Counted from the stretch's first letter, positions 45,853 to 56,811 are shown. The stretch: DNA of 64,000 bases from Cellulosimicrobium cellulans (GCF_007679345.1 NZ_VEGH01000007.1:62001-126000); one strand, 5' to 3'. Notes: generated by a model from the letters alone, not told the origin. A program made the numbers and translations.

Positions 45853-45886
45853 ACCGGCCCGGACCCCGATCGGGGTCCGGGCTGGT
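45853..45886 (+). terminator. Terminator hairpin after rpsO
   Basis: The core at 45857-45882 is a perfect 26-nt palindrome; with flanks 45853-45855/45884-45886 and a wobble it makes a stem of about 15 bp closed by GATC. It starts 8 nt after the rpsO stop. Confidence 0.7.
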
Positions 45887-45928
45887 CCTGCGTCGGCCCC
45901 GGGAGGGGCCGGCGTGCACCACCTCAGC

Positions 45929-46038
45929 ACCACTCTCACTCCGCGCCGGTCGACGCGTCCGGTCCTCGGTAGTGGTTCCCGGAACGCGTGTCCGGGTGCC
46001 TCGATCGAAGACCGCCGTGACCGGTCCGGCGCCTTCGA
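45929..46038 (+). ncRNA. Structured pnp 5' leader, candidate Actino-pnp RNA
   Basis: Three stems are visible: ACCACT (45929-45934) with AGTGGT (45971-45976); CCCGGA (45978-45983) with TCCGGG (45991-45996); and TCGAAG (46005-46010) with CTTCGA (46033-46038), the last with an inner CGCCG/CGGCG pair. The last stem ends just before AAAGGAGG. The Actino-pnp motif is a published conserved structure upstream of actinobacterial exoribonuclease genes; I assign it by location and fold only. Confidence 0.5.
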
Positions 46039-46055
46039 GACAAAGGAGGGCACCC

Positions 46056-48290
46056 GTGGAGGGTCCCGAGATCCAGTTCGCCGAGGCCGTGATCGACAAC
46101 GGTCGCTTCGGCACCCGCACCGTCCGCTTCGAGACGGGCCGCCTGGCCAAGCAGGCCGCCGGCGCCGCGATGGCGTACCTCGACGGCGAGACCGCGCTGC
46201 TGTCCGCCACGACGGCGGGCAAGCACCCCAAGGACCAGTTCGACTTCTTCCCGCTGACGGTGGACGTCGAGGAGCGGCAGTACGCCGCCGGCAAGATCCC
46301 CGGCTCGTTCTTCCGCCGCGAGGGCCGCCCGTCGACCGAGGCGATCCTGGCCTGCCGGCTGATCGACCGCCCGCTGCGCCCCCTGTTCGTCAAGGGCCTG
46401 CGCAACGAGGTCCAGGTCGTCGTCACCGTCCTGGCGATCCACCCGGACGACGCGTACGACGTGCTGGCGATCAACGCCGCGTCCATCTCCACCCAGATCT
46501 CCGGCCTGCCGTTCTCCGGCCCGGTCGGCGCCGTGCGGATCGCGCTGATCGACGGCCAGTGGGTCGCGTTCCCGCGGTACACCGAGCGCGAGCGCGCGAC
46601 GTTCGAGATCGTCGTGGCCGGCCGCGTGGTCGAGGGCGGCGACGTCGCGATCGCGATGATCGAGGCCGAGGCCCCGGAGAAGTCCTGGAACCTCATCAAG
46701 GACGAGGGCGGCACCGCCCCGACCGAGGCCGTCGTGGCCGAGGGCCTCGAGGCGGCCAAGCCGTTCATCAAGGTCCTGGTCGAGGCGCAGCAGCAGCTCG
46801 CCGCGCAGGCCGCCAAGGAGACCCGCGACTTCCCGACGTTCCCGGACTACCAGCCGGACGCGTACGAGGCCGTCGAGGGCGCCGCCGAGGCGAAGATCCG
46901 CGAGGCCATGCAGATCGCCGACAAGCAGACCCGCGAGGGCCGCCTGGACGAGATCAAGGCCGAGGTCCTGGACCAGCTCGCCGCGTCCTTCGAGGGCCGC
47001 GAGAAGGAGCTGTCCGCGGCGGTGCGCTCGGTGACCAAGAAGGTCATCCGCCAGCGCATCCTCACCGACGGCTTCCGCATCGACGGCCGCGGCCTGCGGG
47101 ACATCCGCACGCTGTCCGCCGAGGTCGAGGTCCTGCCCCGCGTGCACGGCTCGGCGCTGTTCGAGCGCGGCGAGACCCAGATCATGGGTGTCACCACGCT
47201 GAACATGCTCCGCATGGAGCAGCAGCTCGACACGCTGTCGCCCGAGACGCGCAAGCGCTACATGCACAACTACAACTTCCCGCCCTACTCGACCGGTGAG
47301 ACCGGCCGCGTGGGCTCGCCGAAGCGGCGCGAGATCGGGCACGGCGCCCTCGCCGAGCGCGCGCTCATGCCGGTGCTGCCGTCGCGCGAGGAGTTCCCCT
47401 ACGCGATCCGCCAGGTGTCCGAGGCCCTCGGCTCCAACGGCTCGACCTCGATGGGCTCCGTCTGCGCCTCGACCCTGTCGCTGCTGAACGCGGGTGTGCC
47501 GCTGCGCGCCCCCGTCGCCGGCATCGCCATGGGCCTCGTGTCCGACACGGTGGACGGCGAGACCCGCTACGCGGCGCTCACCGACATCCTGGGCGCCGAG
47601 GACGCGTTCGGCGACATGGACTTCAAGGTCGCCGGCACCCGCGAGTTCGTCACGGCCATCCAGCTCGACACCAAGCTCGACGGCATCCCCGCCTCCGTGC
47701 TGGCCGACGCGCTGACCCAGGCCAAGGAGGCGCGCCTCGCGATCCTCGACGTCATCAACGAGGCGATCGACACGCCCGACGAGATGTCGCCGAACGCCCC
47801 GCGCGTCATCACGGTGAAGGTCCCGGTCGACAAGATCGGCGAGGTCATCGGCCCGAAGGGCAAGATGATCAACCAGATCCAGGAGGAGACCGGCGCCGAC
47901 ATCTCGATCGAGGACGACGGCACGGTCTACATCGGCGCCACCGACGGTCCGTCGGCGGAGGCCGCGCGGGCGGCGATCAACGCGATCGCGAACCCGCACA
48001 TGCCGGAGATCGGCGAGCGCTTCGTCGGCACGGTCGTCAAGACGACCACCTTCGGCGCGTTCATCTCGCTCTCGCCGGGCAAGGACGGTCTGCTGCACAT
48101 CTCGCAGATCCGTCGCCTCGTGGGCGGCAAGCGGGTCGAGAAGGTCGAGGACGTCCTCGGCGTGGGCCAGAAGGTCCAGGTCGAGATCGGCGAGATCGAC
48201 CCGCGCGGCAAGCTGTCGCTGCACGCGGTGGTCGAGGAGTCGGCGGAGGGCTCGGACGAGTCCGCCGCTGCTGAGCCGGCCGACGCCTGA
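46056..48290 (+). CDS. pnp: Polyribonucleotide nucleotidyltransferase (PNPase)
   Basis: 744-aa phosphorolytic 3'-5' exoribonuclease. Two RNase PH domains (about 10-230 and 340-560) flank an alpha-helical part; [39 protein letters not shown] split, and [20 protein letters not shown] are typical. KH domain ([18 protein letters not shown]) and S1 domain ([20 protein letters not shown]) follow. The GTG has AAAGGAGG upstream. In actinobacteria this enzyme may also make RNA tails. The structured leader suggests post-transcriptional control. Confidence 0.97.
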   Translation: MEGPEIQFAEAVIDNGRFGTRTVRFETGRLAKQAAGAAMAYLDGETALLSATTAGKHPKDQFDFFPLTVDVEERQYAAGKIPGSFFRREGRPSTEAILACRLIDRPLRPLFVKGLRNEVQVVVTVLAIHPDDAYDVLAINAASISTQISGLPFSGPVGAVRIALIDGQWVAFPRYTERERATFEIVVAGRVVEGGDVAIAMIEAEAPEKSWNLIKDEGGTAPTEAVVAEGLEAAKPFIKVLVEAQQQLAAQAAKETRDFPTFPDYQPDAYEAVEGAAEAKIREAMQIADKQTREGRLDEIKAEVLDQLAASFEGREKELSAAVRSVTKKVIRQRILTDGFRIDGRGLRDIRTLSAEVEVLPRVHGSALFERGETQIMGVTTLNMLRMEQQLDTLSPETRKRYMHNYNFPPYSTGETGRVGSPKRREIGHGALAERALMPVLPSREEFPYAIRQVSEALGSNGSTSMGSVCASTLSLLNAGVPLRAPVAGIAMGLVSDTVDGETRYAALTDILGAEDAFGDMDFKVAGTREFVTAIQLDTKLDGIPASVLADALTQAKEARLAILDVINEAIDTPDEMSPNAPRVITVKVPVDKIGEVIGPKGKMINQIQEETGADISIEDDGTVYIGATDGPSAEAARAAINAIANPHMPEIGERFVGTVVKTTTFGAFISLSPGKDGLLHISQIRRLVGGKRVEKVEDVLGVGQKVQVEIGEIDPRGKLSLHAVVEESAEGSDESAAAEPADA

Positions 48291-48291
48291 C

Positions 48292-49620
48292 GTGCCGCTG
48301 GACCTCCCGCTCGTCGCGCCCGGCACCCCGGGCAGCGACGTGACCGCCGGGCAGGCGGGTGACGGATCCGTCCGTCGCTCCGTCCTGCCCGGCGGGGTCC
48401 GCCTGCTCACCGAGCACGTCCCCGGCGTGCGGTCCGCGTCCGTCGGGGCGTGGGTCGGCGTCGGCTCCCGGGACGAGTCGGACGGGCACCACGGCTCGAC
48501 GCACTTCCTCGAGCACCTGCTGTTCAAGGGCACCGCGCGGCGCACCGCGATGGACATCGCCGAGGCGTTCGACGAGGTCGGCGGCGAGGCGAACGCCGCC
48601 ACGGGCAAGGAGCACACCTGCTACTACGCCCGGGTGCTCGACGAGGACCTGCCGATGGCGGTCGACGTCATCGCGGACATGGTGACCTCCGCACGCCTGG
48701 ACCGCGACGAGCTCGAGACCGAGCGCGGCGTGATCCTCGAGGAGCTCGCCATGAACGACGACGACCCGAGCGACGTCGTGCACGAGCGGTTCGCCACCGT
48801 CGTGCTGGGCGACCACCCGCTCGGCCGGCCGATCGGCGGCACGCCGGACACCATCCGCGCCGTGCCCCGGGACGCCGTCTGGGAGCACTACCGGCAGCAC
48901 TACCGCCCGGACACGCTGGTCGTGACCGCGGCGGGCAACGTCGACCACGACGTCCTGGCCGAGCAGGTCGCCCGGGCGCTGCGCGACGGCGGCTGGGACC
49001 TCGCGGAGGGCGCGGCACCCGCCGCGCGCCGCGGCGCGTCCGCGGCGCTGCCGGTGACCGCCGGCGCCTCCGAGCTGACGGTGCGCCGCACCACCGAGCA
49101 GGGCAACGTCATCGTCGGGGGCACGGGGCTCACCGCCACCGACCCGCGCCGGTTCACGCTGTCCGTGCTGAACGCGGCGCTCGGCGGCGGGATGTCGTCC
49201 CGGCTGTTCCAGGAGATCCGCGAGAAGCGGGGCCTGGCGTACTCGACGTACTCGTTCGCGTCCGGGCACGCCGACACCGGCGTGTTCGGGCTCTACGCGG
49301 GCTGCGCGCCGGCGAAGATCGACGAGGTCACCGAGCTGCTGGTCGCCGAGCTGGAGCGGCTCGCGGACGGCGGCATCACCGACGCCGAGCTGCGCCGGTC
49401 GGTCGGGCAGCTGTCCGGCAGCCTGGTGCTCGGCCTGGAGGACTCCGGGTCGCGGATGAGCCGGCTCGGCAAGTCCGAGCTGGTGCACGGCGAGCTGCTG
49501 TCCACGCAGGAGTCGCTCGACCGGGTCCGCGCGGTCACGGCCCGCGAGGTGCAGGAGCTGGCCGCCGACCTGGCGTCGCGCCCCCGGTCCGTGGTCCGGG
49601 TCGGGCCGTTCGGCGACTGA
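48292..49620 (+). CDS. M16 family zinc metallopeptidase
   Basis: 442-aa pitrilysin-type protease. Inverted zinc motif HFLEH (residues 71-75) with the distal Glu in ETERGVILEEL about 70 residues later. The second half (GGMSSRLFQEIREKRGLAYS) is the inactive M16C-like lobe with the conserved R/Y pair. Mycobacterial and Bacillus relatives (PepR/MlpA type) sit after pnp as here. The GTG lies one base after the pnp stop, so it is probably co-translated. A terminator follows. Confidence 0.93.
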   Translation: MPLDLPLVAPGTPGSDVTAGQAGDGSVRRSVLPGGVRLLTEHVPGVRSASVGAWVGVGSRDESDGHHGSTHFLEHLLFKGTARRTAMDIAEAFDEVGGEANAATGKEHTCYYARVLDEDLPMAVDVIADMVTSARLDRDELETERGVILEELAMNDDDPSDVVHERFATVVLGDHPLGRPIGGTPDTIRAVPRDAVWEHYRQHYRPDTLVVTAAGNVDHDVLAEQVARALRDGGWDLAEGAAPAARRGASAALPVTAGASELTVRRTTEQGNVIVGGTGLTATDPRRFTLSVLNAALGGGMSSRLFQEIREKRGLAYSTYSFASGHADTGVFGLYAGCAPAKIDEVTELLVAELERLADGGITDAELRRSVGQLSGSLVLGLEDSGSRMSRLGKSELVHGELLSTQESLDRVRAVTAREVQELAADLASRPRSVVRVGPFGD

Positions 49621-49639
49621 CGCCGGCGCACGTCCGCCC

Positions 49640-49673
49640 AGGAGCCGGGTCCCCTCGCGGGGGCCCGGCTCCT
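49640..49673 (+). terminator. Terminator hairpin after the M16 gene
   Basis: 15-bp stem (49640-49654 with 49659-49673, one wobble) closed by TCGC, 19 nt after the stop. Confidence 0.7.
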
Positions 49674-49748
49674 GCCGTTCCCGGGGGTGCGCCCCGGCGA
49701 CGGGGGTGCCGGGCCGGAGGTCCCGTTCCGCCGCGCGTCGCGCGGGAC

Positions 49749-49754
49749 GATGAT
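49749..49754 (+). promoter_or_regulatory. Putative leaderless -10 (GATGAT) for the AraC-like gene
   Basis: GATGAT, 6 nt, ATG 49761; third exact instance of this arrangement. Confidence 0.45.
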
Positions 49755-49760
49755 GAGGGC

Positions 49761-50618
49761 ATGGCCGCCGTCACCTCCACCCGCCGCTCCGTCGCCGTCG
49801 CCCCCCGGTCGCCGGGGCTGGTCGAGGCGTTCTGGGTCGCCCGTGCGGCGCACGCCGCCCCGCCGCGGGTCGCGCTGCCGGACGGCCGCCCGTCCGCCGT
49901 CGTCCGGCTCGGCGCGCCGGTGCGCTGGGTCGACCCGCTGACCCGCGAGGCGGAGACCGTCGGCAGCGTGCTGCGCGGGCCGCGCGTCGTGCCCGGGGTG
50001 GTGCTGCCCGCCGGGGACGCCGAGTCCTGGGAGGTGGGTGCCCGCCTGGCGCCGTGGGCGCTGTCCGCGCTGCACCCCGCGGGGTTCCTGGTGGACGAGC
50101 ACCGCCCGCTGGGCACGGCGCTCGGCCTGGACGAGCCCGCGCTGGCCGCGGGCATGCGCGCGGCCTGGGACGCGGCCGCGGCCGTCGGCGAGGCCGCCGC
50201 GGCCGCCGCCTGCGTGGCGGTGCTGGAGGACGCGCTGGCCGCGGCCGTCCGGCGCCCCGTGCCGCCCGCCGAGCGGGACGCCGTCGACCGGGTCGCCCGG
50301 TACGCCGACGCCGAGCGCGGGCTGGTCCGGTCGGTCGACCTGGCGCGGGAGGTCGACCGCTCGCTCGCCGGCCTGCACGCGCTGCTCGCCGCGCACGTCG
50401 GCCTCAGCCCGTCGGCGTTCCTGTCGACGGTCCGGCTGTCTTGCGCGGTGCGGGAGCTCGGGGTGGACGACCGCGGCGACGCCGTCGGGGTGGTGCGCGT
50501 GCTGCGCGCCTACGTGGACGCCGGCTACCCCCAGCGCGAGGTGGAGCGGTTCACCGGCCTCGGCGCGCTGGACCTGCGCCGGGCCGTGCGCGGCATGGAG
50601 GACGTGCTCGCGACCGCA

Positions 50619-50621
<3 letters not shown>
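49761..50621 (+). CDS. AraC-like regulator (divergent HTH)
   Basis: 286 aa. The C-terminal part resembles an AraC DNA-binding domain: LLAAHVGLSPSAFLSTVRLS and AYVDAGYPQREVERFTGLGA correspond to the two helix-turn-helix units and the usual ...GYxxxxxxxRxFxxxxG motif, but with weak matches. The N-terminal part is Ala-rich and lacks a clear cupin or DUF6597 signature. It lies between M16 and dapB, not a usual place. The family call is tentative. Confidence 0.6.
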
Positions 50622-51386
<765 letters not shown>

Positions 51387-51391
51387 CCGCC

Positions 51392-51916
51392 GTGGGGGAG
51401 CCCCGGGACACCGCGCCCGCCTCGTCCGCGCGCCGGCGCACCGGGCTGGTCGCCGCGATCGCCCTCACCGCCCTGCTCGGCCTCTACCTGTGGCTGGTCG
51501 CGGGCCGCGCGGTGGCGCTGATCCGCACCGGCGAGCCGGTCGGCGTCGGGCTGGGCGCCGCGTTCGCGCTGCTGCCGCTGCTGGTGCTGGGCCTGGTCGC
51601 CCGGGAGTGGCTGCTGGCCGTCGACGTGCAGCGCATGGCCGACACCCTCGCCGCGCGCGGCGAGCTGCCCGTGGACGACCTGCCGCGCAGCCCCGGCGGG
51701 CGGATCGACCGCGCCGCCGCGGCCGAGCAGTTCACGGCGGCCCGGGCGGAGGCGGAGGCGGCCCCGCCCGGCGACTGGGGGACCTGGTACCGGCTCGCCT
51801 TCGCCTACGACGCGGCCGGCGACCGGCGTCGGGCCCGCGCGGCCCTGCGGCACGCGTCGCGGGTCCACCGCGGCCGCACCCCCGCGGCGGGCGAGACCCC
51901 CCGCGGCCTGTCCTGA
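51392..51916 (+). CDS. Conserved actinobacterial membrane protein
   Basis: 174 aa. Two membrane segments (about residues 18-40 and 51-73: LVAAIALTALLGLYLWLVAG and ALLPLLVLGLVAREWLL) are followed by a soluble tail with a short helical repeat-like region (EQFTAARAEAEAAPPGDWGT then YRLAFAYDAAGDRRRARAAL, TPR-like). A gene of this kind after dapB is common in actinobacteria; the function is unknown. GTG start, coupled at 5 nt to dapB. Confidence 0.75.
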   Translation: MGEPRDTAPASSARRRTGLVAAIALTALLGLYLWLVAGRAVALIRTGEPVGVGLGAAFALLPLLVLGLVAREWLLAVDVQRMADTLAARGELPVDDLPRSPGGRIDRAAAAEQFTAARAEAEAAPPGDWGTWYRLAFAYDAAGDRRRARAALRHASRVHRGRTPAAGETPRGLS

Positions 51917-51952
51917 CCCCCCGGGCGCTGCGCTCCCGACCCACGGGTCAGG
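51912..51952. terminator. Inverted repeat containing both convergent stop codons
   Basis: CCTGACCC (51912-51919) and GGGTCAGG (51945-51952) are perfect 8-nt arms. The left arm contains the TGA of the dapB-linked gene and the right arm the TGA of the minus-strand GGDEF-EAL gene. The loop is 25 nt. Confidence 0.4.
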
Positions 51953-53720
51953 CGGCGCCCGCCAGGTAGGCGTGCAGGGCGTCCGCCGGCATGGGGCGCG
52001 CCACCAGGAAGCCCTGCACCAGCGGCACCCCCGCGGCCCGCAGCGCGTCCAGCTGCGCCTGCGACTCCACGCCCTCGGCGACGACCGTCATGCCCTGCTC
52101 GACGGCTATCCGGTGCACCAGCTCGACCAGCAGCGCGTCCAGCGGGTCGTCGAGCATCCCGGCCACCACCGACCGGTCGATCTTGAGCACGTCGACCGGC
52201 AGCCGCGAGACCTGCCGCAGCCCGGACATCGCGCCGCCCAGGTCGTCGAGCGCGATCAGTACCCCGGCGGCCCGCAGCGCGTCGAGCGCCCGGAGCGCGC
52301 CCGCGACCTGCGCCTCGGAGGCGGCCTCGGACAGCTCCAGGCGGACGGCGCCGTGCGGCGTGCCGGTGGCGTCGAGCACCCGGAGCACCCGCTCGGCCAG
52401 GAAGGGCTCCTCCAGCGCGGCGGGGGAGAGGTTCACGTTCACCACCGCCGGGGCACCCTCACCGAGCTCCGCCCGCCACGCCGCCCGGTCGACGCACGCC
52501 CGCTCGAGGACCCAGAGGTCGAGCTCGACGGCGAGCCCGGCGCGCGCCGCGCGGTCCAGGGGCGCGACCGGGCCCGCGAGCCGCCCCTCGGCGTCCCGGG
52601 AGCGCAGCAGCGCCTCCACCTCGTGCACCGACCCGTCCGCGGTGCCGGCGATCGGCTGGTAGTGGACCTCCAGCGCGTCCAGCTCCAGCCCGGGCAGGGC
52701 GGCCAGGCCCGCGAGGCCGACGGGGCCCGGGTCCGCACCGGCCCGCCGGGCCGCGTCCGCCCCCGCCAGCCGGACCCGGTCCCCGCCGGCCTTCTTCGCG
52801 CCGTACATCGCGAGGTCGGCCTCGCGCAGCAGCCGGTCGTGGTCCACGAGCGCGCCCGCGCCCAGCGCCAGGCCGACGGACACCCGGGAGTGGGCGGGCA
52901 CCGGCAGCCCCGGGTCGTGCGCGGCGATCGCGGCCCGCAGCACCTCGCCGAGGTCCAGCGCGCGCACCCGCCAGGAGTCGTCGGGCGTCTGCGGCGGCAG
53001 CAGCCGGGCGACCGCGAACTCGTCGCCACCGAGCCGCCCGACCACGTCGCCGGGCTGCGCGCACGCCGCGAGCCGGGTCGCGACCGAGTGCAGCAGCGCG
53101 TCGCCGAACGAGTGCCCGAGGGTGTCGTTGACCTCCTTGAGCCGGTCGAGGTCGAGGAACGCCAGCACGACCGCCCCGCCGTCCGCGCGCGCGGCCGCGC
53201 ACAGCTCCCGGAGGCCCTCGACGAACCGCGCCCGCGAGGTGACGCCGGTCAGGTGGTCGTGCGACGCCTCGTGGGCGAGCTCGGCCGCCAGCGCCTCCAT
53301 CAGCGTCGTCGGGTCGAGGATGCCGACCGGCCCGCCGTCCGCGCCGGTGACCAGCATGTCCTGGTAGCCGTCGCCGGTGACCAGCCGCTGGGCGGCCTCG
53401 GTCAGCGAGGCGCGCACGTCGACCCACGGCACGTCCCACCGGGCCACGTCCGCGACCGGTCGCCGCCCCCACAGCGACCGCCCGAACCCGTACCGGCCGG
53501 TCATGGTGGTGAGGAAGTCCTTGCGGGCCACCATCCCGTACGCGCCGCCGGGGTCGCGCGGGGCGACGAGGACCGAGGAGCCGGTCCACCGGGTGCGGAA
53601 GCCGACGTCCACCGCCTCGCAGGGGTCGGTCGGGGCGACGACGACGGGGGCGGAGACCAGGTCGGCGAGGGCGCGGCCGCGGTCGGCGCGCCGCCAGGGC
53701 GCGCGGGTCTGGGGGGACAC
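51948..53720 (-). CDS. GGDEF-EAL c-di-GMP enzyme with N-terminal CBS-like region
   Basis: 590 aa. N-terminal region (about 15-165) resembles paired CBS or receiver-like segments (VVVAPTDPCEAVDVGF, MLVTGADGGPVGILDPTTLM). GGDEF (about 230-235, GRLGGDEFAVA) and EAL (about 367, VEALLRSRD) follow. Phosphodiesterase residues look largely intact: VNVNLSP, LELSEAAS, ALDDLGGAMSGL, LKIDRSVV and VVAEGVESQAQL. No membrane segments. It could make, degrade or sense c-di-GMP. The GTG is supported by GATCGT plus 6 nt. Confidence 0.88.
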   Translation of the reverse strand: MSPQTRAPWRRADRGRALADLVSAPVVVAPTDPCEAVDVGFRTRWTGSSVLVAPRDPGGAYGMVARKDFLTTMTGRYGFGRSLWGRRPVADVARWDVPWVDVRASLTEAAQRLVTGDGYQDMLVTGADGGPVGILDPTTLMEALAAELAHEASHDHLTGVTSRARFVEGLRELCAAARADGGAVVLAFLDLDRLKEVNDTLGHSFGDALLHSVATRLAACAQPGDVVGRLGGDEFAVARLLPPQTPDDSWRVRALDLGEVLRAAIAAHDPGLPVPAHSRVSVGLALGAGALVDHDRLLREADLAMYGAKKAGGDRVRLAGADAARRAGADPGPVGLAGLAALPGLELDALEVHYQPIAGTADGSVHEVEALLRSRDAEGRLAGPVAPLDRAARAGLAVELDLWVLERACVDRAAWRAELGEGAPAVVNVNLSPAALEEPFLAERVLRVLDATGTPHGAVRLELSEAASEAQVAGALRALDALRAAGVLIALDDLGGAMSGLRQVSRLPVDVLKIDRSVVAGMLDDPLDALLVELVHRIAVEQGMTVVAEGVESQAQLDALRAAGVPLVQGFLVARPMPADALHAYLAGAA

Positions 53721-53726
53721 GCCCGC

Positions 53727-53732
53727 ACGATC
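53727..53732 (-). promoter_or_regulatory. Putative leaderless -10 (GATCGT) for the GGDEF-EAL gene
   Basis: Minus-strand GATCGT, 6 nt, GTG 53720. Confidence 0.4.
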
Positions 53733-53812
53733 GCCCGCGGCGCGGCCGGCCTGAGCGGTCGGCGCGCGCCGTCGTCGGCTGTTCGCGCCCCGTTCACCGG
53801 GGCCGACCCGTC

Positions 53813-53831
53813 CGGGTGACGGCGTCACCCG
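53813..53831. promoter_or_regulatory. Inverted repeat upstream of the GGDEF-EAL gene
   Basis: CGGGTGAC-GGC-GTCACCCG, 8-bp perfect arms, about 80 nt upstream of the proposed -10. It could be an operator or chance in GC-rich DNA. Confidence 0.3.
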
Positions 53832-53861
53832 CGCGGTCGCGCCCGTCCGGGGCGGAGGTGG

Positions 53862-53885
53862 CGCGGGCGGTCGGGACCGCCCGCG
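53862..53885 (-). terminator. Terminator hairpin after the GNAT gene
   Basis: Perfect 11-nt arms (53862-53872 with 53875-53885) around GG, starting 1 nt after the stop of the minus-strand GNAT gene. Confidence 0.6.
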
Positions 53886-53886
53886 T

Positions 53887-54447
53887 CTAGATGCTCGCGC
53901 CCCAGAGGTGCTCGGTGATCTCCCGCGGGTCGTCCTGCTCGCCCAGCACGCGGGTCGCGCCGACGTCACCGAGCCCGGCCGAGCCGAGGAACTGCTCGCG
54001 CGCGGTGTCGCCCTGCACGACCCAGGTCTGCACGCTGGTCGCCCGGTCCTCGTCGCGCAGCAGGTCGACGACGGCCGCCAGGAGCCGGGAGCCGTGGCCC
54101 AGCCGGCGCTCGGCCGGGTCGACCTCGAGCGCGAGGATCTCGCCGCCCGGGGTGTCGTCGCCGGACCCGGGCGGGGCGGTGACGGGCGCGACGGAGACGA
54201 ACCCGACCAGCCGGGGGCCGTGCATCGCGACCAGCACCCGGTACCCGCGGCCGGGCGGGGAGGCGATGGCGGCGGCCCACTGGTCGGTGACCCGCGCCGG
54301 GTCCACCCGGTCCAGGACCTCCGCGCCGACCAGGTCGCCGAGCGTCGCGCGCCAGGCGGCGAGCTGCACCGCCGCGACGGCCCCCTCGTCCCCGGGGACG
54401 GCGGGCCGGACGGAGACGTCGGAGGTGGCGGCGAGCAGGGGGTCCAT
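53887..54447 (-). CDS. GNAT family N-acetyltransferase
   Basis: 186 aa. Acetyl-CoA fold: VSVRPAVPGDEGAVAAVQLA at the start, LVGFVSVAPV in the beta-sheet, ILALEVDPAERRLGHGSRLL as the pyrophosphate loop (Q/RxxGxG-like RRLGHG), and a final FLGSAGLGDVG segment. The start ATG lies 5 nt past the aldehyde dehydrogenase stop, so the two form a minus-strand operon. A CATTGT hexamer 7 nt before the ATG might give a separate leaderless transcript. Substrate unknown. Confidence 0.85.
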   Translation of the reverse strand: MDPLLAATSDVSVRPAVPGDEGAVAAVQLAAWRATLGDLVGAEVLDRVDPARVTDQWAAAIASPPGRGYRVLVAMHGPRLVGFVSVAPVTAPPGSGDDTPGGEILALEVDPAERRLGHGSRLLAAVVDLLRDEDRATSVQTWVVQGDTAREQFLGSAGLGDVGATRVLGEQDDPREITEHLWGASI

Positions 54448-54452
54448 GCTGC

Positions 54453-55922
54453 TCACAATGCCACGTACAGCGGCTCCAGATACTCCTCGATCCCGGCCTC
54501 GCCGCCCTCGCGGCCGATGCCGGAGGCCTTGACGCCGCCGAACGGCGCGCTCGCGTCGGACACCATCCCGCGGTTGATCCCGAGCATCCCGGTCTCGACG
54601 CCCTCGGCCAGCCGCATGACCCGGTCGACGTCCCTCGTGTAGGCGTAGGCGACCAGGCCGAACTCCGTCGCGTTCGCGAGCCGGACGGCGTCGGCCTCGT
54701 CCCCGAAGGTCACGACCGGCGCGACGGGCCCGAAGACCTCCTCCCGCACCGCGCGGGCGTCCTCGGGTACGCGGTCCAGCACGGTCGGCGGGTAGAAGTA
54801 CCCCCGCCGGCCGGGTCGCTCGCCGCCGGTCCGCACCCGGGCGCCGTCGTCCGCTGCCTCGGTGACCAGCTCCTCGACCCGGTCGACGGCCGCCTTCTCG
54901 ATGAGCGGGCCGACGGCGACGTCGGGCGCCGTGCCGGGCCCCATGACGAGCCGCTCGAAGGCCGCGGTCAGCCGGTCGGCGAACTCCGCGGCGACCTCCT
55001 CCTGCACGAGGAACCGGTTGGCCGCGACGCAGGTCTGCCCGGCGTTGCGCATCTTGGCGGCGACGGCGCCCTCGACGGCGGCGTCCAGGTCGGCGTCGGC
55101 GAACACCAGGAACGGGGCGTTGCCGCCGAGCTCCATCGAGGTGCGCAGGACGTTGTCCGCGGCCTGCTTGAGCAGCGAGCGCCCGACCTCGGTCGACCCG
55201 GTGAACGACAGCTTGCGCAGCCGCGGGTCGGCGATCACCGGCTCGGTCAGCGCGCGGGACGACGAGGTGGGCAGGACGTTGACGATCCCGGTGGGCAGGT
55301 CGCGCGCGTCGAGCTCCGCCCGCACGATCTCGGCGAAGTACGCGGTGGTCAGCGGGGTGAGCTGCGCCGGCTTGATGACGACGGGGCAGCCGGCGGCCAG
55401 GGCGGGGGCGACCTTCCGGGTGATCATCGCGATCGGGAAGTTCCACGGCGTGATGAGCAGCGCGGGACCGACGGGGCGGCGCAGCACGAGCTGGTGGTGC
55501 GTGCCCGCGGGCGCCCGCCGGGTCAGGCCGCCGAGGCGCACCGCCTCCTCGGAGTACCAGCGCACGAACTCGGCCGCGTACTGCACCTCCGCGCGGGCCT
55601 CGGCCAGCGGCTTGCCGCCCTCGGCGGTGATGAGCGCCGCCAGGTCCTCGGCGCGGGCCACCATCGCGTCGAACACCGCGCGCAGCACGTCGGACCGGGT
55701 CCGCGGGGCGACCTCGCGCCACGCCGGGAAGGCGCGGTGGGCCGCGTCGAGCGCCGCGAGGCCGTCCTCGGGCGTGGCGTCGGCCACCTCGAACAGCACG
55801 TCGGTGGTCGCGGGGTCGGCCACGGCGAACGTGCCCCGGCCGGTGGCGTGCCGCCACTCGCCGTCGATCAGCAGGCCGGTGGGCGTGTGGGCGGCGACGT
55901 ACGGCGGCAGCGGCGAGGTCAT
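54453..55922 (-). CDS. NAD(P)-dependent succinate-semialdehyde dehydrogenase-like aldehyde dehydrogenase
   Basis: 489-aa aldehyde dehydrogenase. Catalytic Cys298 in [11 protein letters not shown] and Glu264 in MELGGNAP; Asn161 in TPWNFPIAM; cofactor site [11 protein letters not shown]. The overall sequence, including [15 protein letters not shown] and ending [13 protein letters not shown], resembles GabD-type succinate-semialdehyde dehydrogenases. No gabT lies nearby. The start follows GACACT by 7 nt. Divergent from thyA; the GNAT gene follows in the same operon. Confidence 0.9.
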   Translation of the reverse strand: MTSPLPPYVAAHTPTGLLIDGEWRHATGRGTFAVADPATTDVLFEVADATPEDGLAALDAAHRAFPAWREVAPRTRSDVLRAVFDAMVARAEDLAALITAEGGKPLAEARAEVQYAAEFVRWYSEEAVRLGGLTRRAPAGTHHQLVLRRPVGPALLITPWNFPIAMITRKVAPALAAGCPVVIKPAQLTPLTTAYFAEIVRAELDARDLPTGIVNVLPTSSSRALTEPVIADPRLRKLSFTGSTEVGRSLLKQAADNVLRTSMELGGNAPFLVFADADLDAAVEGAVAAKMRNAGQTCVAANRFLVQEEVAAEFADRLTAAFERLVMGPGTAPDVAVGPLIEKAAVDRVEELVTEAADDGARVRTGGERPGRRGYFYPPTVLDRVPEDARAVREEVFGPVAPVVTFGDEADAVRLANATEFGLVAYAYTRDVDRVMRLAEGVETGMLGINRGMVSDASAPFGGVKASGIGREGGEAGIEEYLEPLYVAL

Positions 55923-55929
55923 GGGGCCC

Positions 55930-55935
55930 AGTGTC
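55930..55935 (-). promoter_or_regulatory. Putative leaderless -10 (GACACT) for the aldehyde dehydrogenase
   Basis: Minus-strand GACACT, 7 nt, ATG 55922. Confidence 0.35.
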
Positions 55936-55983
55936 GACCCGGACCTCGCCGGGCGGCACCCCGAGATCGGCGGGCGGGAACCC

Positions 55984-55989
55984 TACGAT
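55984..55989 (+). promoter_or_regulatory. Putative leaderless -10 (TACGAT) for thyA
   Basis: TACGAT, 6 nt, ATG 55996; no ribosome-binding site between. Confidence 0.5.
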
Positions 55990-55995
55990 GGCCCC

Positions 55996-56811
55996 ATGAC
56001 GACGCCCGCCGGACCGATCGAGACGCCGTACGAGGACCTGCTCCGCCTGGTGCTGGAGACCGGCACCCCCAAGGCGGACCGCACCGGCACCGGGACCCGC
56101 AGCGTGTTCGGGCACCAGATGCGGTTCGACCTGCAGCAGGGGTTCCCGCTCGTCACCACGAAGCGCGTCTTCCTGCGCGGCCTGACCGAGGAGCTGCTCT
56201 GGTTCCTGCGCGGCGAGCGCAACGCCCGCACGCTGCAGGAGAAGGGCGTGCACATCTGGGACGAGTGGGCGGCCGAGGACGGTGACCTGGGCCCGGTGTA
56301 CGGGGTGCAGTGGCGGTCCTGGCCGACCCCCGACGGCGGCACGATCGACCAGCTCGCGCAGGTGCTGGACGGCCTGCGCCGCGACCCCGACTCGCGGCGG
56401 CACATCGTCTCCGCGTGGAACGTCGCGGACATCCCGTCCATGGCGCTCGCGCCGTGCCACGCGTTCTTCCAGTTCTACGTGGCCGACGGCAAGCTCTCCT
56501 GCCAGCTCTACCAGCGGTCCGCCGACCTGTTCCTGGGCGTGCCGTTCAACATCGCGTCCTACGCGCTGCTCACGCACATGGTGGCGCAGCAGGTCGACCT
56601 GGAGGTCGGCGACTTCGTCTGGACCGGCGGCGACTGCCACATCTACGACAACCACGTCGAGCAGGTGCGCGAGCAGCTGACCCGGGACCCGTTCCCGGCC
56701 CCGCGCCTGGTGCTGCGCAGGGCCCCGAGCCTGTTCGAGTACACCTACGAGGACGTCACGATCGAGAACTACCAGCACCACCCGGCGATCAAGGCCCCCG
56801 TCGCTGTCTGA
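55996..56811 (+). CDS. thyA: Thymidylate synthase ThyA
   Basis: 271-aa folate-dependent enzyme converting dUMP to dTMP. The active Cys is about residue 154 in [60 protein letters not shown] and [12 protein letters not shown] are canonical. Full length. dfrA/folA does not follow; azlD is convergent 21 nt downstream. Confidence 0.97.
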   Translation: MTTPAGPIETPYEDLLRLVLETGTPKADRTGTGTRSVFGHQMRFDLQQGFPLVTTKRVFLRGLTEELLWFLRGERNARTLQEKGVHIWDEWAAEDGDLGPVYGVQWRSWPTPDGGTIDQLAQVLDGLRRDPDSRRHIVSAWNVADIPSMALAPCHAFFQFYVADGKLSCQLYQRSADLFLGVPFNIASYALLTHMVAQQVDLEVGDFVWTGGDCHIYDNHVEQVREQLTRDPFPAPRLVLRRAPSLFEYTYEDVTIENYQHHPAIKAPVAV

